From: Bacteroidota bacterium
Lineage (GTDB): Bacteria > Bacteroidota > Bacteroidia > Bacteroidales > Bacteroidaceae
Length of the DNA: 52,992 bases
Assembly: GCA_023425865.1 (NCBI GenBank)
Contig: JAFABV010000063.1
Span: 1-52,992, forward strand
Direction: 5' to 3'
A model generated the notes under the pieces. It had not been told where the DNA came from. It did no database searches and worked only from the letters and a program-made list of their open reading frames with translations. The translations under genes were made by a program, and so were the position numbers. Below are positions 25,160 through 33,539 of the stretch, piece by piece (within the stretch, counting starts at the first letter, position 1; each line of letters opens with the position of its first letter).

Positions 25160-27310
25160 ATGAATAAGAAAATTCTCATTTACCAGGTCTTGCCCCGAAT
25201 ATTTGGTAACCGTAATACTACGAAAAAGAAAAATGGTACGCTGGCGGAGAACGGAGTGGGCAAGCTCAACGATATAGATCCAAGTCAGTTACATCGATTT
25301 CGTGAAATGGGTTTCACCCATGTGTGGTACACGGGTGTGCTGCGTCATGCCACTACCACCGACTATAGTGCCTACGGCATTCCGCGCCAGCATCCCTCTG
25401 TGGTGAAGGGATTGGCAGGGTCGCCATACGCCATCACCGACTATTACGACATCGATCCCGATTTGGCGGTGAACGTAGACCGGCGCATGGCCGAATTTGA
25501 GGCACTGGTCGCTCGTACGCACGAGGCCGGACTGCAGGTGCTTATCGACTTTGTGCCCAACCATGTGGCACGCGAGTACAAGTCGGTAAGCCTGCCGGCA
25601 GGTGTGAGCGATCTGGGCGCTGATGATGATCAGGACAAAGGCTTTTCACCACAAAATAATTTCTATTACATTCCTTCCCAACCCTTTGTCGGTCCTGTGG
25701 CACCCGGTGAGCATGAGGAACCGTACGTGGAGTTTCCGGCCAAGAGTACCGGCAACGACCGTTTCGATAACTGCCCGGGTATCAACGACTGGTATGAGAC
25801 GGTGAAGCTCAACTATGGTGTCGACTACTGCGACGCCGGTGGGCGCAGCACCCATTTCGACCCTGTGCCCAACACTTGGCTGAAGATGACAGACATACTC
25901 CTGTTTTGGGCAGGTAAAGGCATCGATGGCTTTCGCTGCGACATGGCTGAAATGGTGCCGCCGGCTTTCTGGAGCTATGCCACGGCCATTGTCAAGGAGC
26001 GCTACCCGGAGCTGGTTTTTATCGGCGAGGTTTACGACACCAATCAGTATCGTACCTACGTGCAGGCCGGATTCGACTATCTCTACGACAAGGTGGGCAT
26101 GTACGATTGTCTGCGCGACGTGCTCTGCAACCGCCGCTCGGCCAGCAGCATCACCTATTACTGGCAGCAGGTAGACGACATCAAGTCGCACATGCTCTAT
26201 TTCTTGGAAAACCACGATGAGCAGCGCATCGCCAGCGACTTCTTCTGTGGAGACGGAGAACGGGCCATACCGGCCGTCATCGTGGCCGCCCTCATGCAGC
26301 AAAACCCGTTCATGGTGTATAGCGGACAGGAATTGGGAGAGCGGGGGATGGACGAGGAGGGATTCTCGGGCATCGACGGCAGGTCGACCATCTTCGATTA
26401 CTGGAGCAGCGACAAGGTGCGGCACGCCTATTTCGACCGGCGTCATCTCAGCGGCAAGGACAAGCATCTGCAACTGGCCTACCATCAGATACTACGCATT
26501 GCCAACCGCGAGCGGGCCATCAGCGACGGACAGTTTTTCGACCTGATGTACGTGAACCCGCAGACCTGGAAATTCAATCCACGCTATCAGTTTGCCTTCC
26601 TACGTAAGTTTGAGGATGAGGTACTGCTCATCGCGGTCAACTTCTCCGACAAGCGACTGAATACGGGCGTGGTCATTCCCGAGCACGCGTTCGACTTCTT
26701 GGGCTTGCCCGAACGTGCCGTTGACGCTACCGACCTCTTGACGGGCGAGCAGATGGAGATGAAGCTGGAGAAGGACGGCACGGTGAATATGGAACTGAAG
26801 CCTTATAGCGGAAGAATCTATAAATTCAGCATAAAGATGGATGAGATACCTGTTACATTGAATGTACACAACAAAGATGAGTTTGCGCCGGCGCACACCA
26901 CGGAGCATATTCTCAATCAGGTGATGTGCCGCTTGTTTGGTTGCGAGCGTTCGAGCAACGCCCATATTGAGCGGAAGAAGAGCAAGATGAACTTCACGCT
27001 CGACCATAAGCCCTCCCGCCAGGAAGAAAAGGCGGTGGTCGACATGGTCAACGAGGTGATCGAGGCCGATATGCCTGTAAGCTTCGAGTATGCCACGCGC
27101 GACAGTCTCCCCGAGGGCGTGACGCTCGACCGCCTGCCCGAAGACGCGTCGGAGACCATCCGACTGGTGCGCATCGGCGACTTCGACGTGTGCCCCTGCA
27201 TCGGCAAGCATGTGCGGTCTACCGGACAGATTGGCAAATTTGAGCTTTTAGGTACCAGTTGGGACGAGATGACACACAACTATCGCATTCGCTTCAAGGT
27301 TATTCCCTGA
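25160..27310 (+). CDS. GH13 alpha-amylase-family enzyme fused to an AlaX-like tRNA-editing domain
   Basis: 716 aa from the ATG at 25160 (a GTG at 25139 is in frame). Residues 1-559 are a cytoplasmic GH13 glycosidase without signal peptide: nucleophile D261 (GFRCDMAEM), acid/base E290 (FIGEVY), third Asp D353 (ENHDEQR), then a C-terminal beta domain ending PYSGRIYKF. Residues 560-716 resemble the AlaRS/ThrRS second-additional-domain family (AlaX): HTTEH (579-583) and CIGKH (680-684) give the HxxxH plus CxxxH zinc site. TGQIGKFELLG follows. No stop separates them; the second part begins with its own Met (26837). GH13 should act on intracellular alpha-glucan, the second domain on mischarged tRNA. 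An internal start could also release a separate editor. Confidence 0.88.
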   Translation: MNKKILIYQVLPRIFGNRNTTKKKNGTLAENGVGKLNDIDPSQLHRFREMGFTHVWYTGVLRHATTTDYSAYGIPRQHPSVVKGLAGSPYAITDYYDIDPDLAVNVDRRMAEFEALVARTHEAGLQVLIDFVPNHVAREYKSVSLPAGVSDLGADDDQDKGFSPQNNFYYIPSQPFVGPVAPGEHEEPYVEFPAKSTGNDRFDNCPGINDWYETVKLNYGVDYCDAGGRSTHFDPVPNTWLKMTDILLFWAGKGIDGFRCDMAEMVPPAFWSYATAIVKERYPELVFIGEVYDTNQYRTYVQAGFDYLYDKVGMYDCLRDVLCNRRSASSITYYWQQVDDIKSHMLYFLENHDEQRIASDFFCGDGERAIPAVIVAALMQQNPFMVYSGQELGERGMDEEGFSGIDGRSTIFDYWSSDKVRHAYFDRRHLSGKDKHLQLAYHQILRIANRERAISDGQFFDLMYVNPQTWKFNPRYQFAFLRKFEDEVLLIAVNFSDKRLNTGVVIPEHAFDFLGLPERAVDATDLLTGEQMEMKLEKDGTVNMELKPYSGRIYKFSIKMDEIPVTLNVHNKDEFAPAHTTEHILNQVMCRLFGCERSSNAHIERKKSKMNFTLDHKPSRQEEKAVVDMVNEVIEADMPVSFEYATRDSLPEGVTLDRLPEDASETIRLVRIGDFDVCPCIGKHVRSTGQIGKFELLGTSWDEMTHNYRIRFKVIP

Positions 27311-27387
27311 CGCCGCGGTGGCGAGCGGTGCCCCCTTGTGGGCGGGCCGCTCAGATAATCACTTCTCTGCTATTGAGGAAAAAAACG

Positions 27388-27420
27388 ATCCCCCGGAAAG
27401 ACCATGTCGTTCCGGGGGAT
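27388..27420. terminator. Terminator between the GH13 fusion and RNase G
   Basis: ATCCCCCGGAA (27388-27398) pairs perfectly with TTCCGGGGGAT (27410-27420). On the minus strand it is followed by a T-run (GTTTTTTT), so it mainly ends the RNase G operon. Confidence 0.9.
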
Positions 27421-27424
27421 TGTG

Positions 27425-28999
27425 TTACTTAGAGTCGAGTTCTTCCTTCATGTCTATGAATTCTCCCTTCGAATCGTAGAATTCATACTGCAGGAAGGCC
27501 AGTTTCTGTGACGGAATAATGTGTACACCGAAACCGTACTTCATCTTCCACTTCATTCCTAACGAGAACGCGCCCTTTGTAATGTAGGCGTGAACATAGG
27601 GATGAACATGGAGGTCAAATTTCTTGACACCAATCTTGTTGACTAATTGGTCAATCTTACCTTCGAGCTTGTCGGTGAAGAGTATGCTCGAGCGAATCTT
27701 GCCCGTGCCACCGCACGAGGGACAGTCTTCGTCTACAGTGACATCCATGGCAGGACGTACGCGCTGTCGCGTAATCTGCATCAGTCCGAACTTGCTCAGT
27801 GGCAGGATGTTGTGGCGCGCGCGGTCTTTCTGCATCGCCTTGCACATCCGCTCGTAGAGCATCTGTCGGTCCTCGGCCAGGTTCATGTCGATGAAGTCCA
27901 CTACGATGATTCCTCCCATATCACGTAGCCTGAGCTGGCGTGCCAGCTCGTCGGCAGCACCCAGGTTTGTGTCGAGTGCCGTGCCTTCTTGTCCTTTTTC
28001 GTTCTTCGAGCGATTACCGCTGTTCACATCCACAACGTGCATAGCTTCGGTATGCTCAATGATGAGATATGCGCCGTGCGCATAGTTCACCGTGCGGCCG
28101 AAGCTTGCTTTAATCTGTTTTGTTACATTGAAGTTGTCGAAAATGGGCACCTTTCCGGTATACTGCTTTACGATACCTGCCTTATCAGGGGCGATGAGTG
28201 TCACATAGTCTTTCACCTCGTTAAACACCTCTTTGTCATTGACATAGATGTTCTCGTAACTGGGATTGAAGAGGTCGCGCAGCATGGCTACGGTTCTTCC
28301 TGTCTCCTCATAGACGAGTTGGGGCCTGTTCTGGGTTTTCTGAACTTTGATGATGGCATCCTCCCAACGTTTTGCCAGAATCTTGAGTTCAGCATCCAGT
28401 TCAGCCACGCGTTTGCCCTCAGCCACTGTACGTACGATGACGCCACAGTTTTTGGGCTTGATGCTGTGGATGAGTTGTTTCAGTCGTGCTCGCTCCTCAC
28501 CGCTCTTGATCTTCGACGATACAGAGACCTTGTCGCCAAAGGGAATCAGTACCAGAAAGCGGCCTGCAAAGCTCAGCTCTCCTGTGAGACGAGGCCCTTT
28601 GGTGGAAATGGGTTCCTTGACAATTTGTACCAGAACCTCCTGTCCTACCTGAAGGGTTGTCTGCACACTGCCGTCCTTCTTCAGGTCGGGCAGGCGCGAG
28701 GCCTTTTCAAAGGGGTAGAGTTTCCGGCGGTCGCTCTGTACCTGTTTCAGATACTTGGCGTAGGAGTTGGATTGACTTCCTAAGTCAAGATAATGCAAGA
28801 AAGCGTCGCGTTCATAACCTACATCTACGAAGCATGCATTCAAGCCCGGCATGAGCTTCTTGACCTTCGCAATGTAGATGTTGCCGACAGAGAAGTTAGC
28901 CGACCTCGACTCGCTCTGGTATTCCACCAGTCGGCGGTCTTCGAGCAGGGCTATCGATATCTCCTTGGCCTTGACGTCAATTACTACTTCGCTTGTCAT
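27425..28999 (-). CDS. rng: Ribonuclease G (Rne/Rng family)
   Basis: A 524-aa protein. An endoribonuclease for rRNA maturation and mRNA turnover. An S1-like domain is at the N-terminus (VGNIYIAKVKKLMPGLNACFVDVG, broken by an insertion at about 80-110). Catalytic Asp residues lie in VVDVNSGNR and VVDFIDMN, and the Zn-link cysteines in CPSCGGTG. Its short C-terminus, without a degradosome scaffold, indicates RNase G rather than RNase E. It follows the HU gene and a tiny basic ORF on the same strand, probably one operon. Confidence 0.95.
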   Translation of the reverse strand: MTSEVVIDVKAKEISIALLEDRRLVEYQSESRSANFSVGNIYIAKVKKLMPGLNACFVDVGYERDAFLHYLDLGSQSNSYAKYLKQVQSDRRKLYPFEKASRLPDLKKDGSVQTTLQVGQEVLVQIVKEPISTKGPRLTGELSFAGRFLVLIPFGDKVSVSSKIKSGEERARLKQLIHSIKPKNCGVIVRTVAEGKRVAELDAELKILAKRWEDAIIKVQKTQNRPQLVYEETGRTVAMLRDLFNPSYENIYVNDKEVFNEVKDYVTLIAPDKAGIVKQYTGKVPIFDNFNVTKQIKASFGRTVNYAHGAYLIIEHTEAMHVVDVNSGNRSKNEKGQEGTALDTNLGAADELARQLRLRDMGGIIVVDFIDMNLAEDRQMLYERMCKAMQKDRARHNILPLSKFGLMQITRQRVRPAMDVTVDEDCPSCGGTGKIRSSILFTDKLEGKIDQLVNKIGVKKFDLHVHPYVHAYITKGAFSLGMKWKMKYGFGVHIIPSQKLAFLQYEFYDSKGEFIDMKEELDSK

Positions 29000-29072
29000 T
29001 CCTTAGACTTTAATTAAAAAGAAAGGAGCGAGCCTCCAGGCACACCCCTTCTTCAGAACTGTCCGCCTGTGC

Positions 29073-29162
29073 TTACTTGCTCTTGTGACGGTTCTTACGT
29101 AATCTCTTTTTACGCTTATGCGTAGCCATCTTGTGGCCCTTCTTTTTCTTACCGTTTGGCAT
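29073..29162 (-). CDS. Tiny, extremely basic protein (29 aa), probably ribosome-associated
   Basis: An ORF of 29 codons, MPNGKKKKGHKMATHKRKKR then LRKNRHKSK, ending in TAA. More than half of the residues are Lys, Arg or His. It sits between the HU gene (43 bp) and rng (73 bp), all on the minus strand. Such Lys/Arg-rich miniproteins resemble small ribosomal proteins (COX24/bS22-like), and similar ORFs lie in this place in other Bacteroidetes to my recollection. The lack of stops and strong composition bias support coding. Its exact family is not certain. Confidence 0.75.
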   Translation of the reverse strand: MPNGKKKKGHKMATHKRKKRLRKNRHKSK

Positions 29163-29205
29163 AGCTTAAATGTTTAAAATGTTTTATGAATATTGTTTGA
29201 ATTTC

Positions 29206-29487
29206 CTATTCGCCCCTCATCTCTTCCACGAAGGCCTTGGCTGGCTTGAAGCTGGGGATGTCGTGGGCAGCGATGGTGATGGTGGTGTTCTTGCCGATAT
29301 CACGCGCAGTCTTGGTGGCGCGACGCTTAATCACAAAACTGCCGAAACCGCGCAGGTACACGTTCTCCTTCTTCTCAAGCATGCAATTTTTAACGGTTTC
29401 CATGAAGCTTTCCACAACAACGGCTACCTCTTTTCGCTGTAAGCCAGTCTGTTCAGTAATTTCACTGATGATATCTGCTTTTGTCAT
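29206..29487 (-). CDS. HU/IHF-family DNA-binding protein
   Basis: A 93-aa protein. MTKADIISEITEQTGLQRKE at the start and ENVYLRGFGSFVIKRRATKTARDIG in the beta-arm region are typical; HDIPSFKPAKAFVEEM ends the fold. The usual Pro at the arm tip is replaced by a TTITIAAH-type stretch. Such proteins bend and compact DNA. First gene of the probable hup-miniprotein-rng operon. HU and IHF subunits cannot be separated here. Confidence 0.94.
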   Translation of the reverse strand: MTKADIISEITEQTGLQRKEVAVVVESFMETVKNCMLEKKENVYLRGFGSFVIKRRATKTARDIGKNTTITIAAHDIPSFKPAKAFVEEMRGE

Positions 29488-29549
29488 TTCTGATGTAATT
29501 GTATCGTTATCGTTTTGTTATCTGTAGAACCAAATGGTCTAATGGATTG

Positions 29550-29557
29550 CAAAGGTA
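29550..29557 (-). promoter_or_regulatory. -7 box of the HU-rng operon
   Basis: The minus strand reads TACCTTTG, 63 bp before the HU start; -33 is unclear. From 29558 to about 29820 nothing further is recognised. Confidence 0.6.
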
Positions 29558-29819
29558 CGAGTTTTTCCCGTTATTCAGAAATATATTCGGGGTTTTTTCA
29601 CCTGCTGGGGGCGAAAAAAGCGTTTCTGAACTGCCTAATTCTCAACACTTTGCCCTGCCCGCTTTGGGCGGGCGTGATATTCTTGTGGTTTTGATGTCCT
29701 GCTTTTCGCCAAAACATCGGAGCCAAACACGCCGATATATTAACGTTTCGGGAGGAAAATCGTAGAGCGCGTACCTTCTCCTGCAGCGTGTTTTGTCAAT
29801 GACACCTCAGGCGCCTTCC

Positions 29820-30405
29820 CACGATATTCCTACGGAGTTGCTGTGGTGGTACATCACTTCTCATTAAGCCATCGGGCGGCCCTCTCACCGTGGGCGGCAT
29901 GCCTCCAAATACTCTGCGTCTCTGCTTGCCCCAAAAAATACCTGCGTAAAATAACCACCACTTCGTGATGATATTTTAACACGGATAACACGGAATTTTC
30001 GGAATTGCCATCCGGCACACCTTGATGGTACGGATCATCGCTTTGTGATGGTCGGATGGAACGTAACCTGCCTCCGTTCCCTATTTCTCCTCAGGCCGTA
30101 GGCCCTCTGTTTATCCAAGTCCTCCCCTCTGCATCGAAGATGCGTAACTCCACATTCTCTGCGGTTCTGCGTGCCAATAAACACCTGCGTGCAACACACC
30201 TTCCTCTGCATGCCCCATAAATACCTGCGGCAACACGTAACTCCTTTGCGAGGCAACCCTCCCATGATCTCCACGCCATACGCATCCTCAGAATCCTCCT
30301 ACCCCGAAGGGGTTGAACGCTTGATAGGGCAGGGTTGGCGCGAAGCGACTACCCTGTCTAACTGTCGTATCGCGTATTTTTGAACTCTGTAAGAGTTCAA
30401 CGGTT
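29820..30405 (+). repeat. GC-rich dispersed intergenic repeat, copy 1
   Basis: Shares ordered blocks with 34015-34570 (inverted) and 52500-52992: GGAATTGCCATCC, CACACCTTGAT, GATGGTCGGATGGAACG, TATTTCTCCT, GGCCGTAGGCCCTC, CATCGAAGATGCGTAACTCC, CTCTGCG and ACCTGCGTGCAA. Its right part adds CTCCTACCCCGAAGGGGTT, GATAGGGCAGGGTTGGCGC and a TTGAACTCT/AGAGTTCAA hairpin (30380-30400), also found in copy 2. Small open frames here have no protein-like features. Confidence 0.85.
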
Positions 30406-30494
30406 TTGCTCTTTGCGCCTATTCTACCTGTAACAACGTGTATATGCTGGACCTTCCACGTGCTTCTCCTATTGTAATTGGGGTAGAGTGGTAG

Positions 30495-30609
30495 GATGAT
30501 TCTGCATTGAATGATAAAATGGTTCTGTATAGAATCATCCGATGGTTTTATATTGAATGATAAAATGGTTTTATATAGAATCATCCGATGGTTCTATATA
30601 GAAGGATGA
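30495..30609. repeat. 23-bp palindrome array, locus 3 (5 units)
   Basis: Five 23-bp units start at 30495, 30518, 30541, 30564 and 30587. Units 1 and 3 end in GAATGATAA, a variant, and units 2 and 4 end in GAATCATCC, so the array alternates two subtypes. No composite-element flanks are present. Confidence 0.9.
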
Positions 30610-30793
30610 GTGAGTATTTGTGGTAGAATCCAATGATACGGTGTGGGCGATAGTGGCTGTTCGTATGTTTTCCAGGTGTTTTATACTGATGTATGACATG
30701 CTCTGCTATTGGAAAAACGGCTCTCCACCTTATTTCTGCTGAGCCAGCATGCTGCACGCCGCATGCGTTGGGGACGGTTTGCTCTTATAACAA

Positions 30794-30822
30794 GAAAGGC
30801 TGCAGTTTCACTGCAGCCTTTC
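30794..30822 (-). terminator. Terminator of the tRNA-Arg pair
   Basis: GAAAGGCTGCAG (30794-30805) pairs perfectly with CTGCAGCCTTTC (30811-30822) around a 5-nt loop, 4 bp beyond the second tRNA. Confidence 0.88.
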
Positions 30823-30826
30823 GTTG

Positions 30827-30900
30827 TGACTCCGGCGGGATTCAAACCCACAACCTTCTGATCCGTAGTCAGATGCTCTATTCAGTTGAGCTACGGAGCC
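30827..30900 (-). tRNA. tRNA-Arg (ACG), copy 2
   Basis: A 74-nt cloverleaf on the minus strand: acceptor GGCTCCG with CGGAGTC, anticodon stem TCTGA/TCAGA, loop CTACGGA giving anticodon ACG, T-arm GGTTTGAATCC. CCA is not encoded. Identical to the copy at 30932-31005. Confidence 0.97.
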
Positions 30901-30931
30901 AGTCCGTATTTTTGAGTCTTACATCTTGAGG

Positions 30932-31005
30932 TGACTCCGGCGGGATTCAAACCCACAACCTTCTGATCCGTAGTCAGATGCTCTATTCAGTTGAGCTACG
31001 GAGCC
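30932..31005 (-). tRNA. tRNA-Arg (ACG), copy 1
   Basis: A 74-nt gene identical to the downstream copy, 31 bp apart, anticodon ACG. A54 to inosine editing is not relevant; A34 would be read as inosine and decode CGU, CGC and CGA. Transcribed first, from the promoter at 31026-31057. Confidence 0.97.
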
Positions 31006-31025
31006 TTCCTTTTTGTAAGCGTGTG

Positions 31026-31057
31026 CAAAGGTACGGCATTTTTCTTTAACGGCCAAA
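31026..31057 (-). promoter_or_regulatory. Promoter of the tRNA-Arg pair
   Basis: On the minus strand TTTG (31057-31054), 20 nt, TACCTTTG (31033-31026), matching the full consensus. Confidence 0.85.
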
Positions 31058-31093
31058 TTATTGGACGTTTTATTTGCCGTACCTTCTTATTTT

Positions 31094-31702
31094 TTATTTT
31101 TTAGCGGCGGGAGCCTTGCTCTTGTAGGCCTTGTTGAGACCTGCCACCACCTCGTTGGTGATGTCGTATGCCTTGTCAGCGTAGAGCACGTTGTCGCCCT
31201 GCTTGGCGAAGATCATGCCGTATTTTTTGTCCTTATTATATACGCGCAGATAATTTTGGATAGAGTCGTGCAACGCCTTGTTATATTTTTCGGTCTCTAC
31301 CTGGAACTCACCGCTGAGTCGCTGGTTGAGCACCTGCAGGTCGTTGTTCTGTTTCTGCAGTCCGGCCTGTACGGCTTCTGCCTGCTCTCGTGTGTAGGCG
31401 TTCTGCTGCACCTTCTGCTGGAAGTTGGCAGCGGCGGCCTGCAGCTGTTGCTGTTTGCTGGCGAGTGTCTTCTGGATGTTGTTTCCCTTCTGCTCAAGAA
31501 TCTTGCTATACTCTTTGCAGAAATTGTACTGGGTCATAATGGAGTCCACTTCCACAAATGCAATCTTGTTGCTGGGGGCAGTCTGTGTGGTGGCTGTTTC
31601 AGCCTTCTGGTCCATTTTGGGATTGCTTTTGTCGCATGAAGCAAGGCCGATGGTGGACACTGCCACGATAGCCAAGGCGCGGAAAACGGTTTTGTTGTTC
31701 AT
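31094..31702 (-). CDS. OmpH/Skp-like periplasmic chaperone, predicted lipoprotein
   Basis: A 202-aa protein. The signal peptide ends in a lipobox (IGLASCDK, Cys23). KIAFVEVDSIMTQY begins the OmpH domain. A long coiled coil follows (about 65-150, QQQLQAAAANFQQKVQQNA), and the C-terminal beta strand contains KKYGMIFAKQGDNVLYAD. Skp-like proteins shield unfolded outer-membrane proteins. A lipid anchor differs from soluble Skp. It lies downstream of a small membrane-protein gene and probably shares its promoter. Confidence 0.9.
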   Translation of the reverse strand: MNNKTVFRALAIVAVSTIGLASCDKSNPKMDQKAETATTQTAPSNKIAFVEVDSIMTQYNFCKEYSKILEQKGNNIQKTLASKQQQLQAAAANFQQKVQQNAYTREQAEAVQAGLQKQNNDLQVLNQRLSGEFQVETEKYNKALHDSIQNYLRVYNKDKKYGMIFAKQGDNVLYADKAYDITNEVVAGLNKAYKSKAPAAKK

Positions 31703-31772
31703 TTCAATATCTTATTTGTTGTTGTTCGTGGTTTGTCGAATCAGGCGTCGTCTGCAAAGACGGGTGCCTGAT

Positions 31773-31967
31773 TCAGTAGGCGCGGTCAGCGCTTCGGGCT
31801 TCACGGTCTTGGTCGATGACACAGTGGATGCCCCGCTCCTTCATAGCCTCGCTGTCGTGGATGTGCATGGAGGTAAAAGTACCGTTCTTGCGCACAAGCA
31901 TTTTGACGCATAGCAATGCGATGGCTATAGCAATTATTAACACACTGTAAAGCAGAGTTTCTATCAT
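31773..31967 (-). CDS. Small membrane protein, function unknown
   Basis: A 64-aa protein. One N-terminal transmembrane helix (about 4-23, LLYSVLIIAIAIALLCVKML), then a polar tail with SMHIHDSEAMKERGIHCV and a final acidic/basic stretch. A consensus promoter lies 42-72 bp upstream, and the OmpH-like gene follows 70 bp later. No family is recognised; codon structure, promoter and placement support a real gene. Confidence 0.75.
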   Translation of the reverse strand: MIETLLYSVLIIAIAIALLCVKMLVRKNGTFTSMHIHDSEAMKERGIHCVIDQDREARSADRAY

Positions 31968-31974
31968 TTTTTAG

Positions 31975-31982
31975 TACTTTTG
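31975..31982 (+). promoter_or_regulatory. Candidate -7 box of pepD
   Basis: TACTTTTG on the plus strand predicts a leader of about 90 nt. No TTTG at the right spacing. It interleaves with the divergent promoter at 32009-32039. Confidence 0.45.
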
Positions 31983-32008
31983 CAATGCGCCCTTGCGCAT
32001 CATTGTTG

Positions 32009-32039
32009 CAAAGTTAGTGCAAAAAGGGCAGACCGCAAA
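32009..32039 (-). promoter_or_regulatory. Promoter of the small membrane protein-OmpH unit
   Basis: On the minus strand TTTG (32039-32036), 19 nt, TAACTTTG (32016-32009): a full consensus match. Confidence 0.85.
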
Positions 32040-32077
32040 GAAAAAAATGATAAACCTTTATTAAAAAGAATAGAATT

Positions 32078-33529
32078 ATGGCAGAATTGAAACCTGCTCG
32101 GGTTTTCGAGCAATTTGCGTGTATCAATAATATTCCCCGTCCCTCTAAGCATGAAGAGCAAATCATCGCATATCTTCAGAAGTTTGCTGCCGACCGTGGC
32201 CTTCCCTGTAAGGTCGACGAGGCAGGTAACGTGCTGATTAGCAAGCCCGCCACCAAGGGCTACGAAGACCGTCATGTGACGGTGCTGCAGAGCCATACCG
32301 ACATGGTGTGCGACAAATTGGTTGACGTAGAATTTGACTTTTTCAAGGACCCCATCCAGACTTACGTCGATGGCGACTGGCTCAAGGCCAAGGGTACCAC
32401 ATTGGGTGCCGACGATGGTATCGGCGTTGCCATAGAGTTGGCCATTCTCGATGCTGACGATATAGAGCATGGCCCCTTAGAGTGCCTGTTCACCAGCGAT
32501 GAGGAGACGGGGCTTACCGGTGCCTTTGCCCTGAAGCCCAATTTCATGACTGGCGACTATCTCATCAACCTCGACTCTGAGGACGAGGGCCAGGTGTTTG
32601 TTTCTTGCGCCGGCGGCATCAACACCTCTGCCACCTTCAGTTTTGAGCGCGAGGAGGCTCCTGCCGGTTATTTCTTTATGCAGGGTTCACTCAAGGGACT
32701 TACCGGCGGGCACTCGGGCGATGACATCGAGAAAAAGCGCGCGAATGCCATTAAGGTCTTGGCGCGTTTCCTCTATATGCAACAGAGCAAGACCGACCTG
32801 CGTCTGGCGCAGTGGAACTCGGGCAAGATGCACAATGCCATCACCCGTGACGGTAAGGTGATATTCGCGGTTCCCGCCGACCAGAAAGAAAACGTCAAGG
32901 CCGACTGGAATGTCTTTGCCGCGGCCGTGGAGGATGAGTTCCATGTCACCGACACGAATATGTCTTGGAGTTTGGAGAGCGCTGAGGCACAGACGGTGCT
33001 GCCCGCAGAGGTCAGCCAGCGCTTCATCAGGGCCATGCAGGCACTCGACAACGGGGTCTTCGCGTGGTGCCAGGACAAGGCCTTGGAGAATATGGTCGAG
33101 ACCTCAAGCAATGTGGCTGTGGTGCAGACCGAGGAGAGCTTGGTGAAGGTGGTGACCAGTCAGCGTTCAAACGTGATGAGCAATCTGCGCAATATGGCCA
33201 ATACGGTAAAGGCCCTCTTTGAGTTGGCTGGTGCCGAGGTGAAGCAGAACGATGGCTATCCTGCATGGAAGATGAATCCCAATTCAAAGTTGCTTGAGGT
33301 TACTGTCGAGGCTTATCGCAAACTCTTTGGCAAGGAGCCGACCGTTCGTGGCATTCATGCCGGTTTGGAGTGTGGTCTCTTCTCTGAGAAATATCCTCAC
33401 CTGGACATGGTGAGCTTCGGTCCTACGCTGCGCTTTGTACATACCCCCGAGGAGCGTCTTTACATCCCCACAGTGCAGATGGTGTGGGATCACTTGCTGG
33501 AGGTGCTGCATAACATCCCCGCCAAATAA
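32078..33529 (+). CDS. pepD: Aminoacyl-histidine dipeptidase (M20 family)
   Basis: A 483-aa cytoplasmic peptidase that splits Xaa-His dipeptides. Di-zinc ligands are visible: His in LQSHTDMV, bridging Asp in LGADDGIGVA, Glu pair in TSDEETGLTGAF, Asp in INLDSEDEG, and a C-terminal His in RGIHAGLECG. A lid domain is inserted in the middle. The next gene, a lipoprotein, starts 10 bp after its stop, so they are co-transcribed. Confidence 0.95.
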   Translation: MAELKPARVFEQFACINNIPRPSKHEEQIIAYLQKFAADRGLPCKVDEAGNVLISKPATKGYEDRHVTVLQSHTDMVCDKLVDVEFDFFKDPIQTYVDGDWLKAKGTTLGADDGIGVAIELAILDADDIEHGPLECLFTSDEETGLTGAFALKPNFMTGDYLINLDSEDEGQVFVSCAGGINTSATFSFEREEAPAGYFFMQGSLKGLTGGHSGDDIEKKRANAIKVLARFLYMQQSKTDLRLAQWNSGKMHNAITRDGKVIFAVPADQKENVKADWNVFAAAVEDEFHVTDTNMSWSLESAEAQTVLPAEVSQRFIRAMQALDNGVFAWCQDKALENMVETSSNVAVVQTEESLVKVVTSQRSNVMSNLRNMANTVKALFELAGAEVKQNDGYPAWKMNPNSKLLEVTVEAYRKLFGKEPTVRGIHAGLECGLFSEKYPHLDMVSFGPTLRFVHTPEERLYIPTVQMVWDHLLEVLHNIPAK

Positions 33530-33539
33530 TTGCCCAACC

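Noticed and set aside
29499..30383. Short frames of 64-88 codons between HU and the tRNAs
   Set aside because: They lie in dispersed repeat sequence, are rich in Cys/Arg/Pro and differ in frame between repeat copies.
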